Positions 1 to 9,140 of a DNA stretch of 54,681 nucleotides are shown here, piece by piece (the first letter of the stretch is position 1; every line of letters starts with the position of its first letter). The notes beneath the pieces were generated by a model. That model did no database searches and was not told the DNA's origin. It saw nothing but the letters and a program-made list of their open reading frames with translations. The DNA comes from Bacteroidales bacterium (lineage in GTDB: Bacteria; Bacteroidota; Bacteroidia; Bacteroidales; UBA7960). A program made the translations under genes and the position numbers. The stretch covers positions 1-54,681 of the forward strand of contig PWKN01000087.1 in the NCBI GenBank assembly GCA_003559735.1, in the 5' to 3' direction.

Positions 1-266
1 CCAAGCAAGGCTGGTTCGCCTCCCTGCCAGACAAAAGATACCAGCGGGACATTCTGGGACTGGATGTAGTCTTTAATAAACAGTTCAAGCAGGTCACCGT
101 CGAGCTTGTTGCCACTTTGGCCGGTATAGAGGTTTTTCTTTTCCAGGTAATAGCAATAGGTGCAGTCGAGGTTGCATAATGGTCCGGCCGGCTTGACCAT
201 CACATTGAATGCCTGTGGCGTAACGGGAAATTGAAAATCCATCTTCAGAAATATTTTGTCCTGCAT
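1..266 (-). CDS. Anaerobic sulfatase-maturating enzyme, radical SAM (5' part, runs off the window)
   Basis: Reading the minus strand from the ATG at 266 gives about 88 codons without a stop, running off the left edge. The protein has the cluster-binding motif CNLDCTYCYYLEK near residue 32 (CX3CX2C, the radical-SAM 4Fe-4S site) followed by a WQGGEPALL stretch, the usual continuation in anaerobic sulfatase-maturating enzymes (AslB/AtsB/chuR type). These cytoplasmic enzymes convert an active-site Cys or Ser of type I sulfatases to formylglycine. Only the N-terminus is present, so the SPASM domain cannot be checked. It is transcribed away from the rhamnose operon. Its presence hints that sulfatases lie outside the window and that the target glycan could be sulfated (inference). 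Confidence 0.88.
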   Translation of the reverse strand, partial: MQDKIFLKMDFQFPVTPQAFNVMVKPAGPLCNLDCTYCYYLEKKNLYTGQSGNKLDGDLLELFIKDYIQSQNVPLVSFVWQGGEPALL

Positions 267-712
267 CAGTTTCGACAGGCCAAAATTAGCAAAAATGCAG
301 GAAACGGCAGGTAATGCGAACTTGTAATTACCCATCACCAGACGTTATGTTGGTGGCCAGTTCCAAAGCAACGCTGTGTTTTAAAGTCATTTTTGGAGTG
401 GATGTGTATACCGCTGACAAAACTGTAAGAGGGGGTCAAAAAAATCATTTACATAGTTTGGTGACCGTTGTGATCAAAACTGTTTCTGTAAACAATTGTC
501 AAATAACGTGTTATATAAAGGAAACCAGCGCAAGGCAAGTCATATCCAGTCAGGTGTTACCAAATTGTGCAATCAATAATGATCAAAATGTTTTATTAAT
601 TGCTGGTATTCGCTTTACTTTGTCTTGCCAATGCCGGCCCCTTTTTATTTTTAAATATTTACGGAAAGATGTCGCATTTAACTTCATTTGTTTACCATAA
701 AATTCGGGTGTT
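267..712. promoter_or_regulatory. Divergent intergenic region before rhaT
   Basis: This 446-bp A/T-rich stretch separates the sulfatase-maturase (minus) from rhaT (plus) and must hold the promoters of both. I see no exact match to the Bacteroidota TAnnTTTG promoter element. An open frame at 314-700 has a composition unlike the neighbouring proteins and no recognisable domain, so I do not call it a gene. No RNA gene or strong terminator hairpin was seen. Confidence 0.4.
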
Positions 713-1732
713 ATGATCGGTGTTCTGTTAATTGCCATTGGTAGCCTGGGTGCTGCCAGTTTTTATGTCCCTTTTAAGAAAGTAAAACACTGGGCATGGG
801 AATCTTACTGGATCAGTCACGGTGTCTTTGCCTGGTTGATCATGCCCTGGGTTTTTGCGCTCCTGACCGTGCCTGGCGGGGAGTTGTTGAATATTTTGGC
901 TGAAGCCCCTCCATCAGCCAGGTGGCTGGCAATGTTGTTCGGTGCAATGTGGGGTATTGGCGGATTAACATTTGGGTTAAGCATTCGTTATCTGGGTGTT
1001 GCATTGGGACAAAGCATCGCGCTGGGTTTTTGTGCTGCGTTTGGCACACTGATCCCCCCAATGGTAGCCGGCGTTGACCTTCTTTCTACCCAGGCCGGCA
1101 TCCTTACACTGACAGGGGTGGCAATTACCATTGGTGGTATCGCTATCATCGGCTATGCCGGTTCGCTGAAAGATAAGATGCTGAGCAAGGAAGAGAAACA
1201 GAAAGCAATCAGGGAGTTTGCGCTGAAAAAGGGGATACTGATCGCCATACTTGCCGGGGTGATGAGTGCCGGCATGAGTTATGGTTATGAGGCTGCTGCC
1301 GCAATTGAAAGGGTGGCGCTTGAGAAAGGGGTTAACCCGTTGTTCGCAAGCAACCCATCTCTGATTTATATACTTCTTGGCGGATTTGTTTCCAACCTGT
1401 TGTATTGTGGCTTCCTGAACATAAAGAACAAAACCTACAAGGATTATATTACCGTGCCAGGACCTGTATTGTTGAACAACCTTTTCTTTACTTTTCTGGC
1501 GGGCACACTCTGGTTTTTACAGTTTCATTTTTACGGGATGGGACGCAGCCAGCTGCCGCCGACAATGATTGCCTTTTCATGGAGCATCCTGATGGCACTC
1601 AATATCTCCTTCAGCAATATATGGGGGATCATACTGAAGGAATGGAAAGGAGTGAGCACGAAGACATTCGTTATCCTCGTCATTGGCATCATTGTGCTGA
1701 TACTTTCGACCTTTGTTGTAAACCTGGAATAG
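713..1732 (+). CDS. rhaT: L-rhamnose/proton symporter RhaT
   Basis: A 339-residue inner-membrane protein, close to the 344 residues of E. coli RhaT. It consists of about ten hydrophobic segments, starting with MIGVLLIAIGSLGAASFYVP (the RhaT-type opening with a small-residue first helix and a Y-P-F-K-K-V-K turn). A charged cytoplasmic loop around residues 150-175 (LKDKMLSKEEKQKAIREFALKK) splits the two halves. RhaT couples L-rhamnose uptake to the proton gradient. It heads a plus-strand cluster with rhaA (64 bp downstream), the FGGY kinase and the aldolase, which fits a rhamnose catabolic operon. The start is the first ATG of the frame and opens straight into the first membrane helix. Confidence 0.9.
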   Translation: MIGVLLIAIGSLGAASFYVPFKKVKHWAWESYWISHGVFAWLIMPWVFALLTVPGGELLNILAEAPPSARWLAMLFGAMWGIGGLTFGLSIRYLGVALGQSIALGFCAAFGTLIPPMVAGVDLLSTQAGILTLTGVAITIGGIAIIGYAGSLKDKMLSKEEKQKAIREFALKKGILIAILAGVMSAGMSYGYEAAAAIERVALEKGVNPLFASNPSLIYILLGGFVSNLLYCGFLNIKNKTYKDYITVPGPVLLNNLFFTFLAGTLWFLQFHFYGMGRSQLPPTMIAFSWSILMALNISFSNIWGIILKEWKGVSTKTFVILVIGIIVLILSTFVVNLE

Positions 1733-1796
1733 AAATAAATGATCAACAGACATGGATATCTGCCTGCTGGATGGCAGGGATAAAAAACAAATAGTT

Positions 1797-3068
1797 ATGA
1801 CAAAAGAAAACACTACAGTGCAAGCGTATCAGCTGGCTAAGGAACAATATGAAAAAATTGGTGTCGATACCGACCTGGCGATCCGGGAAATGGAAAAGGT
1901 GCGCATATCGATGCATTGCTGGCAAACAGATGATGTGGGAGGGTTTGAAACTCCTGATGCAGCGCTCGGTGGGGGTGGCATACAGGTTACAGGGAACTAT
2001 CCGGGTAAGGCGCGGACAATTGATGAGCTGAAGCAGGATATCAATAAGGTGATGTCGCTGCTGCCCGGGAAGCAACGTCTCAATCTTCATGCGATCTATG
2101 GGGACTTTGGAGGAGTGCGTGTTGACAGAGATGAGATTGAAGTAAAACATTTCCAGACCTGGATCGACTGGGCTAAGTCTCATAAAACCGGCCTCGATTT
2201 TAATCCTACTTGCTTTTCCCATCCTTATGCGGATGATGGCTTCACATTGTCAAGCAAAAACGAGAAACACCGGAAATTTTGGATCGACCATGTGAGGCAG
2301 ACCCGCAAAATAGGAGCAGAAATGGGCAAACAGCTCGGGAGTCCGACTGTAAACAACATATGGGTCCCAGATGGAAGCAAAGACACGCCTGTTGACCGTA
2401 ACACACACAGGAGACTGCTGAAGGAGTCACTTGACGAGATTTTCAGGGACAAATACCCGGAAGAACACCTCCTTGACTCTGTGGAAAGCAAACTGTTTGG
2501 CATTGGTTCTGAGTCGATGGTGGTTGGCTCGCACGATTTTTACCTGGGGTATGCAATCAGGAACAACAAGTTGTTGTGCCTTGATAACGGCCATTACCAT
2601 CCTACCGAGCAGGTGGGAGACAAGATTTCATCTGTGTTGCAGTTTGTCGATCAGGTCCTGCTGCATCTAACGCGTGGTGTTCGCTGGGATAGTGACCATG
2701 TGGTGGTCTTCAATGACGAGGTACAGTTGATCGCACAGGAGATCATCCGTTGTAAGGCACTTGACCGGGTGAAGATTGGCCTTGACTTTTTTGATGCGAG
2801 TCTGAACCGTGTAGGTGCATATGTAGCCGGTGTGCGTGCAGCGCAGCTGGCATTCCTGTTTGCCCTGCTTGAACCTGCAGAAACCTTGAAAAAATATGAG
2901 GAATCTGACAATATATTTGAGCGGCTTGCCATGCTTGAAATCCTTAAAACCAAGCCTTTCGGTGCTGTATATGATTACTATTGCCTGCAACATAATGTGC
3001 CGGTAGCAGAGGCGTATATCCCCGAAATACAGGCCTATGAAAAAGAGGTGTTGTCAAAAAGAAAATAA
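1797..3068 (+). CDS. rhaA: L-rhamnose isomerase RhaA (copy 1)
   Basis: Converts L-rhamnose to L-rhamnulose in the cytoplasm. The 423-residue protein follows E. coli RhaA almost throughout: SMHCWQTDDVGGFE near the N-terminus, GNYPGKAR, RLNLHAIYGD, GLDFNPTCFSHP, the metal-site segments VESKLFGIG, LDNGHYHPTE and VRWDSDHVV, then IGLDFFDASLNRVGAY. All the acidic and histidine ligands of the two-metal site appear to be kept. The frame is open from an ATG at 1752, but the ATG at 1797 is preferred: it follows an A-rich stretch and begins where known RhaA proteins begin. The stop is only 2 bp before the kinase start, so the two are surely co-transcribed. A second copy lies at 13710-15005 on the minus strand. 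Confidence 0.95.
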   Translation: MTKENTTVQAYQLAKEQYEKIGVDTDLAIREMEKVRISMHCWQTDDVGGFETPDAALGGGGIQVTGNYPGKARTIDELKQDINKVMSLLPGKQRLNLHAIYGDFGGVRVDRDEIEVKHFQTWIDWAKSHKTGLDFNPTCFSHPYADDGFTLSSKNEKHRKFWIDHVRQTRKIGAEMGKQLGSPTVNNIWVPDGSKDTPVDRNTHRRLLKESLDEIFRDKYPEEHLLDSVESKLFGIGSESMVVGSHDFYLGYAIRNNKLLCLDNGHYHPTEQVGDKISSVLQFVDQVLLHLTRGVRWDSDHVVVFNDEVQLIAQEIIRCKALDRVKIGLDFFDASLNRVGAYVAGVRAAQLAFLFALLEPAETLKKYEESDNIFERLAMLEILKTKPFGAVYDYYCLQHNVPVAEAYIPEIQAYEKEVLSKRK

Positions 3069-3070
3069 AC

Positions 3071-4444
3071 ATGGCCCAGGAAGTTATTGCCGTATACGAT
3101 ATCGGAAAAACAAATAAAAAACTGCTTCTTTTTAACAAGGAGCTTGAACTGGTATTTGAAGAGGAGCAGGTGTTTGACGAATTGACCGACGAGGATGGAT
3201 TTGCCTGCGATGATATTGGTAAGATCGAAACGTGGATGAAAACCAGCCTTGACCGGCTGTTTGCCAATGATCATTTCCTGGTAAAAGCGGCCAATATCAC
3301 CACGTACGGCGCAAGCCTTGTGTATCTTGATGGTAGCGGTGAACGGCTCACACCGGTATATAATTACTTAAAACCCATGCCAGAAGGTGTGCTGAACGGG
3401 TTTTATGAGACCTGCGGTGGAATGGATGAATTCAGCAGGAAAACAGCATCTCCTGCCATGGGGATGCTTAATTCAGGACTGCAGATCTTGTGGCTGAAAA
3501 AAACCAGGCCCGGTGTGTTTTCTAAAGTAAAACATATTCTTCATTTACCCCAGTACCTTGCTTGCTGTCTGACAGGGAAAATAACGACCGAATATACATC
3601 CATCGGATGCCATACCGCCATGTGGGATTTTGATCAGCATCGTTACCACCAGTGGGTAACCAATGAAGGCATCAGTCTTCCTGAGCCTGTTGCAAACGAC
3701 ACCCTGTTTGAAACGGTTGGCGGGATAAACAAAACCATGTGCGGTATCGGTATTCACGACAGCTCTTCAAGCCTGGTTCCCTACCTGAAAGGTGATGATC
3801 AGGAGTTTATATTGTTGTCGACTGGCACCTGGGGGATATTCATGAATCCGTTTAATGATGAAATGCTGACCGCAGAGCAACTGAAAAGAGATACGCTCTG
3901 CTATATGAGTGTGAAACAAAGCCAGGTTAAGTCATCCCGTTTGTTCATGGGGTACATGCATGAAGTGAATGCCAGGAGATTGACGGATCACTTCGGGGTG
4001 GTGCCTGACAGCTATAAAGAGGTTAAGGCAAACAGAGCCGTGTTGTCAAAGCTTGAGGAACGGTTCAATGGCAAACGGCTGTTCTTTGCCGGGGGTGTTC
4101 CTGAGACTTTTGTTGATGAACTGACCGACCTTCATCTTTTTGATACTTTTGAGGAGGCATATCATCAGCTGATGAAAGACATTACCTCGCTGGCAATGGA
4201 TTCTGTGAAGCTGGTCATCTCCCGTAAAGACAAGACATCCGGCATATACATTAGTGGGGGATTTGCCCGCAATGACCTGTTCGTTAGTCTGATGGCGAAG
4301 TATATGCCGGAAAAAAAGGTGTATACATCAGAGATTGACAATTCCACTGCACTTGGTGCTGCCATGGTTATATATGAAAAGGTGTTCAGACATCCGTTGC
4401 CTGCAACAGATCTGGGACTGAAAGCTGTGCGTTTTGAGCCTTAA
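3071..4444 (+). CDS. rhaB: FGGY-family carbohydrate kinase, probable L-rhamnulokinase
   Basis: A 457-residue cytoplasmic sugar kinase of the FGGY/actin-like fold. The N-terminal half opens with VYDIGKTNKKLLLF, the phosphate-binding hairpin of the family (D-x-G-x-T/S-N-x-K). The C-terminal half holds LLSTGTWGIF and the signature-like GIYISGGFARNDLF...SEIDNSTALGAAM that closes the ATP site. Position decides the substrate: it begins 2 bp after rhaA and is followed by a class II aldolase, so L-rhamnulose is the likely acceptor, giving L-rhamnulose 1-phosphate. By sequence alone, an L-fuculokinase-like activity cannot be excluded. Its length is slightly below that of E. coli RhaB (489). Confidence 0.82.
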   Translation: MAQEVIAVYDIGKTNKKLLLFNKELELVFEEEQVFDELTDEDGFACDDIGKIETWMKTSLDRLFANDHFLVKAANITTYGASLVYLDGSGERLTPVYNYLKPMPEGVLNGFYETCGGMDEFSRKTASPAMGMLNSGLQILWLKKTRPGVFSKVKHILHLPQYLACCLTGKITTEYTSIGCHTAMWDFDQHRYHQWVTNEGISLPEPVANDTLFETVGGINKTMCGIGIHDSSSSLVPYLKGDDQEFILLSTGTWGIFMNPFNDEMLTAEQLKRDTLCYMSVKQSQVKSSRLFMGYMHEVNARRLTDHFGVVPDSYKEVKANRAVLSKLEERFNGKRLFFAGGVPETFVDELTDLHLFDTFEEAYHQLMKDITSLAMDSVKLVISRKDKTSGIYISGGFARNDLFVSLMAKYMPEKKVYTSEIDNSTALGAAMVIYEKVFRHPLPATDLGLKAVRFEP

Positions 4445-4561
4445 CAGTGCCTGTGCCCTTCCTGGCAGATCTGCAACAGCCCTGGTTTTGCATTTCTTTC
4501 TGACCTTACTGCTTTTCATCATGTGTCATTGTACAGTCAGCAACAAAAAACGAAATAGCTT

Positions 4562-5863
4562 ATGAGCGGAATAATGAATTCCAGGATGATGCATCCGCGC
4601 GATCAGATTGTGCTGATCATTGACCGCATATACCGGCGTGGCATGACCACCACATCAGGAGGTAATATCTCCATCGCTGATGAAAATGGAGATATCTGGG
4701 TAACTCCGGCCGGTGTGGACAAGGGTTCGTTGAGGGCGGCTGACATCATGTGTGTGAAAAACGATGGAAGCATCATTGGTCCTCACCGTGCTTCGTCAGA
4801 ATTCCCTTTTCACCAGGCAATATACAACAAACGCCCCGATGTTAGGGCCATTATTCATGCACATCCTCCCGCGCTGGTGTCTTTCAGCATTGTTCGCCAG
4901 ATACCCGATACCAACATTGTTGCCCAGGCAAAATTTGTATGCGGTCCCATTGGCTATGCCCATTATGAGCTTCCGGGCAGCCGTGCTCTGGGTGAGAAAA
5001 TTGCAGATGCCATGACTGTTCCCCATTCGGCCATCATCATGGAAAACCATGGCACAGTGGTAACAGGCCATAATGTGGCCGATGCGTTTCAACGGTTTGA
5101 AACACTTGAGTTTTGTGCACGAACGATCATTAAGGGACGATCCATTGGCAAGCCCGTTTATCTCACCAACGAACAAATTGAAATGTTTGAACACCAGAAG
5201 GGTGAATATTTTGAAGAGATGGACCTTGTAAGCCATCCTTCTGATGAAAGGGAGAAACGAAAGGAAGTATGCATGATCGTGGAGAGGGCATGCAGACAGG
5301 GACTGATGATCAGTTCTTATGGAACAGTGTCGGTACGCTGGCGCAACGATGACTTTCTCATTACCCCAACAAACGTGCAAAGGTGGGATCTGCAACCAGA
5401 AGACATTGTGCAGATAAGAGACGGACAACGTGAACCCGGAAAGTTTCCAAGCCGTGGTGCACAGCTGCATATGGAAATATATAAACGGTTCAGGGAAATT
5501 AACGCCATTATCATCACACAACCTCCCAACCTTATGGCATTTGGAATTACCAGGACCCATTTTAATGTCAGAACGATTCCAGAAAGCTGGATCTTTTTGC
5601 AGGATGTGGTGACTTTGCCCTTTGGTGCACAATTTAATGACTTTGATGGCGTTCTGAAAAGGCTCTCTGTTGACCGCCCTGCGATCATACTTGAAAATGA
5701 TGCCGTGCTTATAACCGGAAATAGTCTGCTGCAGACATTCGACAGACTGGAGGTTGCAGAGTTTAGTGCAAAATCTGTTCTGCTCGGGTCATCTCTCGGC
5801 GATATGGTACCCATCAGTGATCAGCAAGTGGAAGAGCTAAGGAAGGCCTTCCTTTCTGTATAA
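4562..5863 (+). CDS. rhaD: Tandem class II aldolase (RhaD/FucA-like), second half metal-less
   Basis: Probable rhamnulose-1-phosphate aldolase, cleaving L-rhamnulose 1-phosphate to dihydroxyacetone phosphate and L-lactaldehyde. The 433 residues hold two copies of the aldolase/adducin fold, about 8-215 and 228-430. The first copy has the complete zinc site: E80 (SSEFPFH), H99 and H101 (HAHPPA) and H163 (ENHGTVVTG). In the second copy the equivalent positions are G289, I308, Q310 and D370 (SRGAQLH, IITQPPNL, ENDAVLITG), so no metal can be bound in the usual way. RhaD and FucA are normally single-domain (about 215-275 residues). The second half may be structural, supply residues across a subunit interface, or regulate. 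A 117-bp gap follows the kinase. Confidence 0.85.
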   Translation: MSGIMNSRMMHPRDQIVLIIDRIYRRGMTTTSGGNISIADENGDIWVTPAGVDKGSLRAADIMCVKNDGSIIGPHRASSEFPFHQAIYNKRPDVRAIIHAHPPALVSFSIVRQIPDTNIVAQAKFVCGPIGYAHYELPGSRALGEKIADAMTVPHSAIIMENHGTVVTGHNVADAFQRFETLEFCARTIIKGRSIGKPVYLTNEQIEMFEHQKGEYFEEMDLVSHPSDEREKRKEVCMIVERACRQGLMISSYGTVSVRWRNDDFLITPTNVQRWDLQPEDIVQIRDGQREPGKFPSRGAQLHMEIYKRFREINAIIITQPPNLMAFGITRTHFNVRTIPESWIFLQDVVTLPFGAQFNDFDGVLKRLSVDRPAIILENDAVLITGNSLLQTFDRLEVAEFSAKSVLLGSSLGDMVPISDQQVEELRKAFLSV

Positions 5864-6080
5864 AAACAACCGGGAATATTCGCTTAATTTATGCTTCCAT
5901 AGCACCTAACCTCAAATTGACAAGACCAATATCGCATATCCGTAATTGTGTTTCCCAAAAAGTATAATACAAAAGCCGTATTGTGTATTGTTGCGGTATG
6001 CCTTTTGCGATACATTTACACTTTGTAAGAAATTGGTGTATTTTTTGTCGAAAATGCTTAAAACCAACAACTAATACAAC
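5864..6080 (+). promoter_or_regulatory. Promoter region of TBDR 1 with bipartite operator-like motif
   Basis: The region holds AAAAAGTATAA at 5957-5967 and TTGTGTATTGTT at 5981-5992, separated by 13 bp and ending 88 bp before the receptor ATG. Both half-sites, with exactly the same 13-bp spacing but unrelated spacer sequence, recur at 15601-15636 before the GH78 gene. Two exact half-sites at identical spacing upstream of two functionally linked genes point to a shared transcription factor site. Its binder is unknown; HTCS 1, the AraC protein or an unlinked regulator are all possible. Confidence 0.5.
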
Positions 6081-9035
6081 ATGGAAAACATTATTAAATC
6101 CGTCGCTTGCCAGATCCTGGTATTCTTATGTGTTGCAACAAGTCCGCTGTATGCACAGATCAATATATCCGGTACCATTAAAGATGGCAACACAGATGAG
6201 GGCCTTATTGGTGTTACTATTGCGATTCAGGGGACCCAGCGTGGGACAATAACAGATATTGATGGCAATTTTTCGCTCATCGTTTCCGGTGGTGATGCTG
6301 TACTGATTGTATCCTATATCGGTTACGTACGACAGGAGGTTGTTGTGGGCGACCAGGACTTTTTTGAGATATCCCTGATGCCTGCCATCAGTGAGTTGGG
6401 CGAGGTAACCGTAACGGCACAGGCACGCGGTCAGCGTCGCGCCATGCAAGAACAGATCCGGTCCAATACATTAATGAATGTGGTAGCACCCGACCGTTTG
6501 CAGGAGAATCCTGATGCCAATGCGGTGGAGGCCATTGGGAGGTTACCCGGCATCTCAGTACTCAGAGGAGGTGGCGAGGGACATGCCCTCGTTGTTCGCG
6601 GACTGGAACCCAAATATACCAATGTGACCCTTGGCGGGGTGCAAATGGCGGGGACCGGGGGATCGGGAGAGACCAACATATCGGGCATATCACAGTATAT
6701 TTTGCAGGGGGTTGAGGTATACAAGGCGCTGACTCCCGATATGGAGGCAAATGCGGTGGGGGGCAGCATCAACCTTAGACTGAGGGAGTCGCCACGGGGA
6801 CTGCAGTATAACCTGATGGCCCAGGGGGGGTATAACGACCTGAACAACTATTATGGTAATTATAAACTGCAGGGAGAGCTTAGCAACCGGTTTCTGAACG
6901 ACAGGCTGGGGATGTTTGTTTCGGTAAATGCAGAGAGTGTTAACCGCGGCACACAGACGATGAGTGCAGGATACGGACTGGCAGCCGCTGAGGTTGACAT
7001 TCTGCTGAATAATGTTGACCTCAACCAGATATCCACAACAAAACTCAGGCAGAACGCAATGGTTTCGCTGGATTATAACGTATCTCCGGGAACCAGCTTG
7101 AACTTGTACAGTATGTATTCTTACACACAGGATCAACACAGCCGGCAATCAAAGCACTACACCACCACCGGAGCTGGCAATATTGGTTATAATTTTCACT
7201 ATAATCCCTACAGGAACACCGATATATGGCATTCAGCGCTCAGTGGGGAAACCAATCTTGGTTTCCTGGAGCTCGACTATGGTGTGGCTTATTCAGTGAG
7301 TACGATGGACGATCCGGATTCGCGAAGCTGGAATTACAGCTATCGGCGAATGCCCGTTAATGTTAGTTTCACCCATGAGCTAAGAAGACAGCATCCTGCC
7401 GATGTGATTAGACTGTATGCAGAAGTGGGTGATTCGCTGCACCTCCTGCGGCTTACTGGTTTTGATGTTTTTAAGGGTGAGACCACAGACAAAAACCTGA
7501 CGGGTTATCTGAATGCAAAAGTACCATATGCCATTGGGGATTTCATAACCGGTTATGTGAAACTTGGAGGGACCTACAGGAACAGAACCCGCTATCAGGA
7601 TTTCAATTCCGGCGGACAAAATATTGCGGCCAATCAGTTTGGACCTGTTGTTATTTCCGACAGTCTTGACTGGCTGGATCGCAGGGGCGACATGTTGCTC
7701 GCATCAGGAATGAATGATTATCAGATTCATAATTTCTTGCAGGGTCAGTTTAACTACGGCTGGTATTTTGATTTTGACAAACTGAACCAGATCACAGATG
7801 TCTGGTCGGATATCTCGGAGTATTACTTTAATCAGGGATCTGGTGTCTGGATGCCTATGTTTGGCGAAAAAAGCAAGATTGGGTTCTCACAAAATATTGC
7901 CGGCAGCATGATGAATGACCAGGATATTACTGAGCATTACGGGGCCGGATACCTGATGACTGAGATCAACCTTGGCAAATATGCCATGATCATGCCGGGT
8001 GTAAGGTACGAAAAGACAGATGCCAGCATGAATGGGTTTAAGGCTTTTCAACCAACCTTACCCGATCCCATTTATGAACCGCTTCCGGGTGATTCGACTG
8101 AGGCCACACGAGGCGATGAATTCCTGCTGCCCATGGTTCATTTGAGGGTCAGGCCGACAGACTGGGCATTTCTGCATTTTGCCTATACCAACTCCATCAG
8201 CCGCCCCGGCTTTAATGACATCTCACCCAACATTTACGTGAACACCGGTTTTTCTCCATTTACCTATACCGCAACCAATCCGGACCTCAAGGCGGAGAGG
8301 TGGGAGAATTATGATCTGCAGCTTACCTTCCATGGCAACAAAGCAGGTCTGGTCTCTGTCAGTGGGTTTCATAAAACCGTTCGCGATAAAATGTGGCACC
8401 GGAACTATCAGCGCCTGAGAGGGGATCCAATAATTGAACCGTTTCCGGATGCTTCGCTGGTCAATGTTACGGCCTGGGAGAACCATCAATACCCCATTTA
8501 CCTGACTGGCCTGGAGTTTGAGGTGCAAACCTCGTTCTGGTATATGCCCAGGCCTTTTAACTATTTTACCATTTACGCCAATTATACCTATACCAAATCT
8601 GAAACCCAATACCCACTGTCATATGTGGAGAATATTATTCCATCTGAAGGGGGGCGGCCTGTCGCGACACGCATCGACACCACATCAACAGGTCCGATGC
8701 TGTTTCAGCCAACCCATATAACCAATTTGTCACTGGGTTTTAACAGGCAGGGGTTGAATATCTGGCTCTCATTTCAATATAATGGCGAGATTTTTACCGG
8801 GAAGAATGTAAGGGTTGAAGAGCTTGACCCGCTAAAGGCCCATTTCTACCGGTGGGATCTGCAGATTACCCAAAGATTGTCAGGGAGGCTCTCAGGGTTT
8901 GAGGTGATGGCCAACCTGGCCAACCTGAGCGACTTTACCGAGACATCCCGCCTTAGAGGCGACCCGCGGCCAACATATATAGAGAGTTATGGTTGGACTG
9001 CAGATGTGGGTATCAGGTACAGGTTTTCCAATTAA
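6081..9035 (+). CDS. TonB-dependent outer-membrane receptor (SusC-like), copy 1
   Basis: A 984-residue outer-membrane transporter, likely importing rhamnose-containing oligosaccharides with TonB energy. Residues 1-26 are a signal peptide ending SPLYAQ. Residues 27-112 form a carboxypeptidase-regulatory-like domain (INISGTIKDG, then GTITDIDGNFSLIV and VSYIGYVRQEVVVG). The plug follows at about 113-250, with NPDANAVEAIGRLPGISVLRGG and LVVRGLEPKYTNVTLGG. The remainder is the beta-barrel, rich in alternating aromatic strands, ending VGIRYRFSN. There is no SusD gene next to it or anywhere in the window. Instead a secreted beta-helix protein follows after 105 bp. A close paralogue lies at 41886-44927 with the same downstream partner. 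Confidence 0.9.
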   Translation: MENIIKSVACQILVFLCVATSPLYAQINISGTIKDGNTDEGLIGVTIAIQGTQRGTITDIDGNFSLIVSGGDAVLIVSYIGYVRQEVVVGDQDFFEISLMPAISELGEVTVTAQARGQRRAMQEQIRSNTLMNVVAPDRLQENPDANAVEAIGRLPGISVLRGGGEGHALVVRGLEPKYTNVTLGGVQMAGTGGSGETNISGISQYILQGVEVYKALTPDMEANAVGGSINLRLRESPRGLQYNLMAQGGYNDLNNYYGNYKLQGELSNRFLNDRLGMFVSVNAESVNRGTQTMSAGYGLAAAEVDILLNNVDLNQISTTKLRQNAMVSLDYNVSPGTSLNLYSMYSYTQDQHSRQSKHYTTTGAGNIGYNFHYNPYRNTDIWHSALSGETNLGFLELDYGVAYSVSTMDDPDSRSWNYSYRRMPVNVSFTHELRRQHPADVIRLYAEVGDSLHLLRLTGFDVFKGETTDKNLTGYLNAKVPYAIGDFITGYVKLGGTYRNRTRYQDFNSGGQNIAANQFGPVVISDSLDWLDRRGDMLLASGMNDYQIHNFLQGQFNYGWYFDFDKLNQITDVWSDISEYYFNQGSGVWMPMFGEKSKIGFSQNIAGSMMNDQDITEHYGAGYLMTEINLGKYAMIMPGVRYEKTDASMNGFKAFQPTLPDPIYEPLPGDSTEATRGDEFLLPMVHLRVRPTDWAFLHFAYTNSISRPGFNDISPNIYVNTGFSPFTYTATNPDLKAERWENYDLQLTFHGNKAGLVSVSGFHKTVRDKMWHRNYQRLRGDPIIEPFPDASLVNVTAWENHQYPIYLTGLEFEVQTSFWYMPRPFNYFTIYANYTYTKSETQYPLSYVENIIPSEGGRPVATRIDTTSTGPMLFQPTHITNLSLGFNRQGLNIWLSFQYNGEIFTGKNVRVEELDPLKAHFYRWDLQITQRLSGRLSGFEVMANLANLSDFTETSRLRGDPRPTYIESYGWTADVGIRYRFSN

Positions 9036-9140
9036 CAGGTTTGATCATCAAAACAGGAAGGAGGTTATGAAAAAACCAGACTTTGTTACCATAAAATCAT
9101 ACTGATTACAAATTTCTTATTAACCAACACTAAAAAAAAG

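Noticed and set aside
610-625. Bacteroidota promoter (TAnnTTTG) before rhaT
   Set aside because: The TACTTTG word is one base short of the consensus and no matching -33 element is at the right distance.
314-700. 128-codon open frame before rhaT
   Set aside because: No recognisable domain, odd composition, and it fills the expected promoter region of rhaT.
1752-1796. Upstream start for rhaA copy 1
   Set aside because: It would add 15 residues absent from other RhaA proteins; the ATG at 1797 fits better.
4796-5632. 278-codon minus-strand frame
   Set aside because: Antisense shadow of the tandem aldolase gene.
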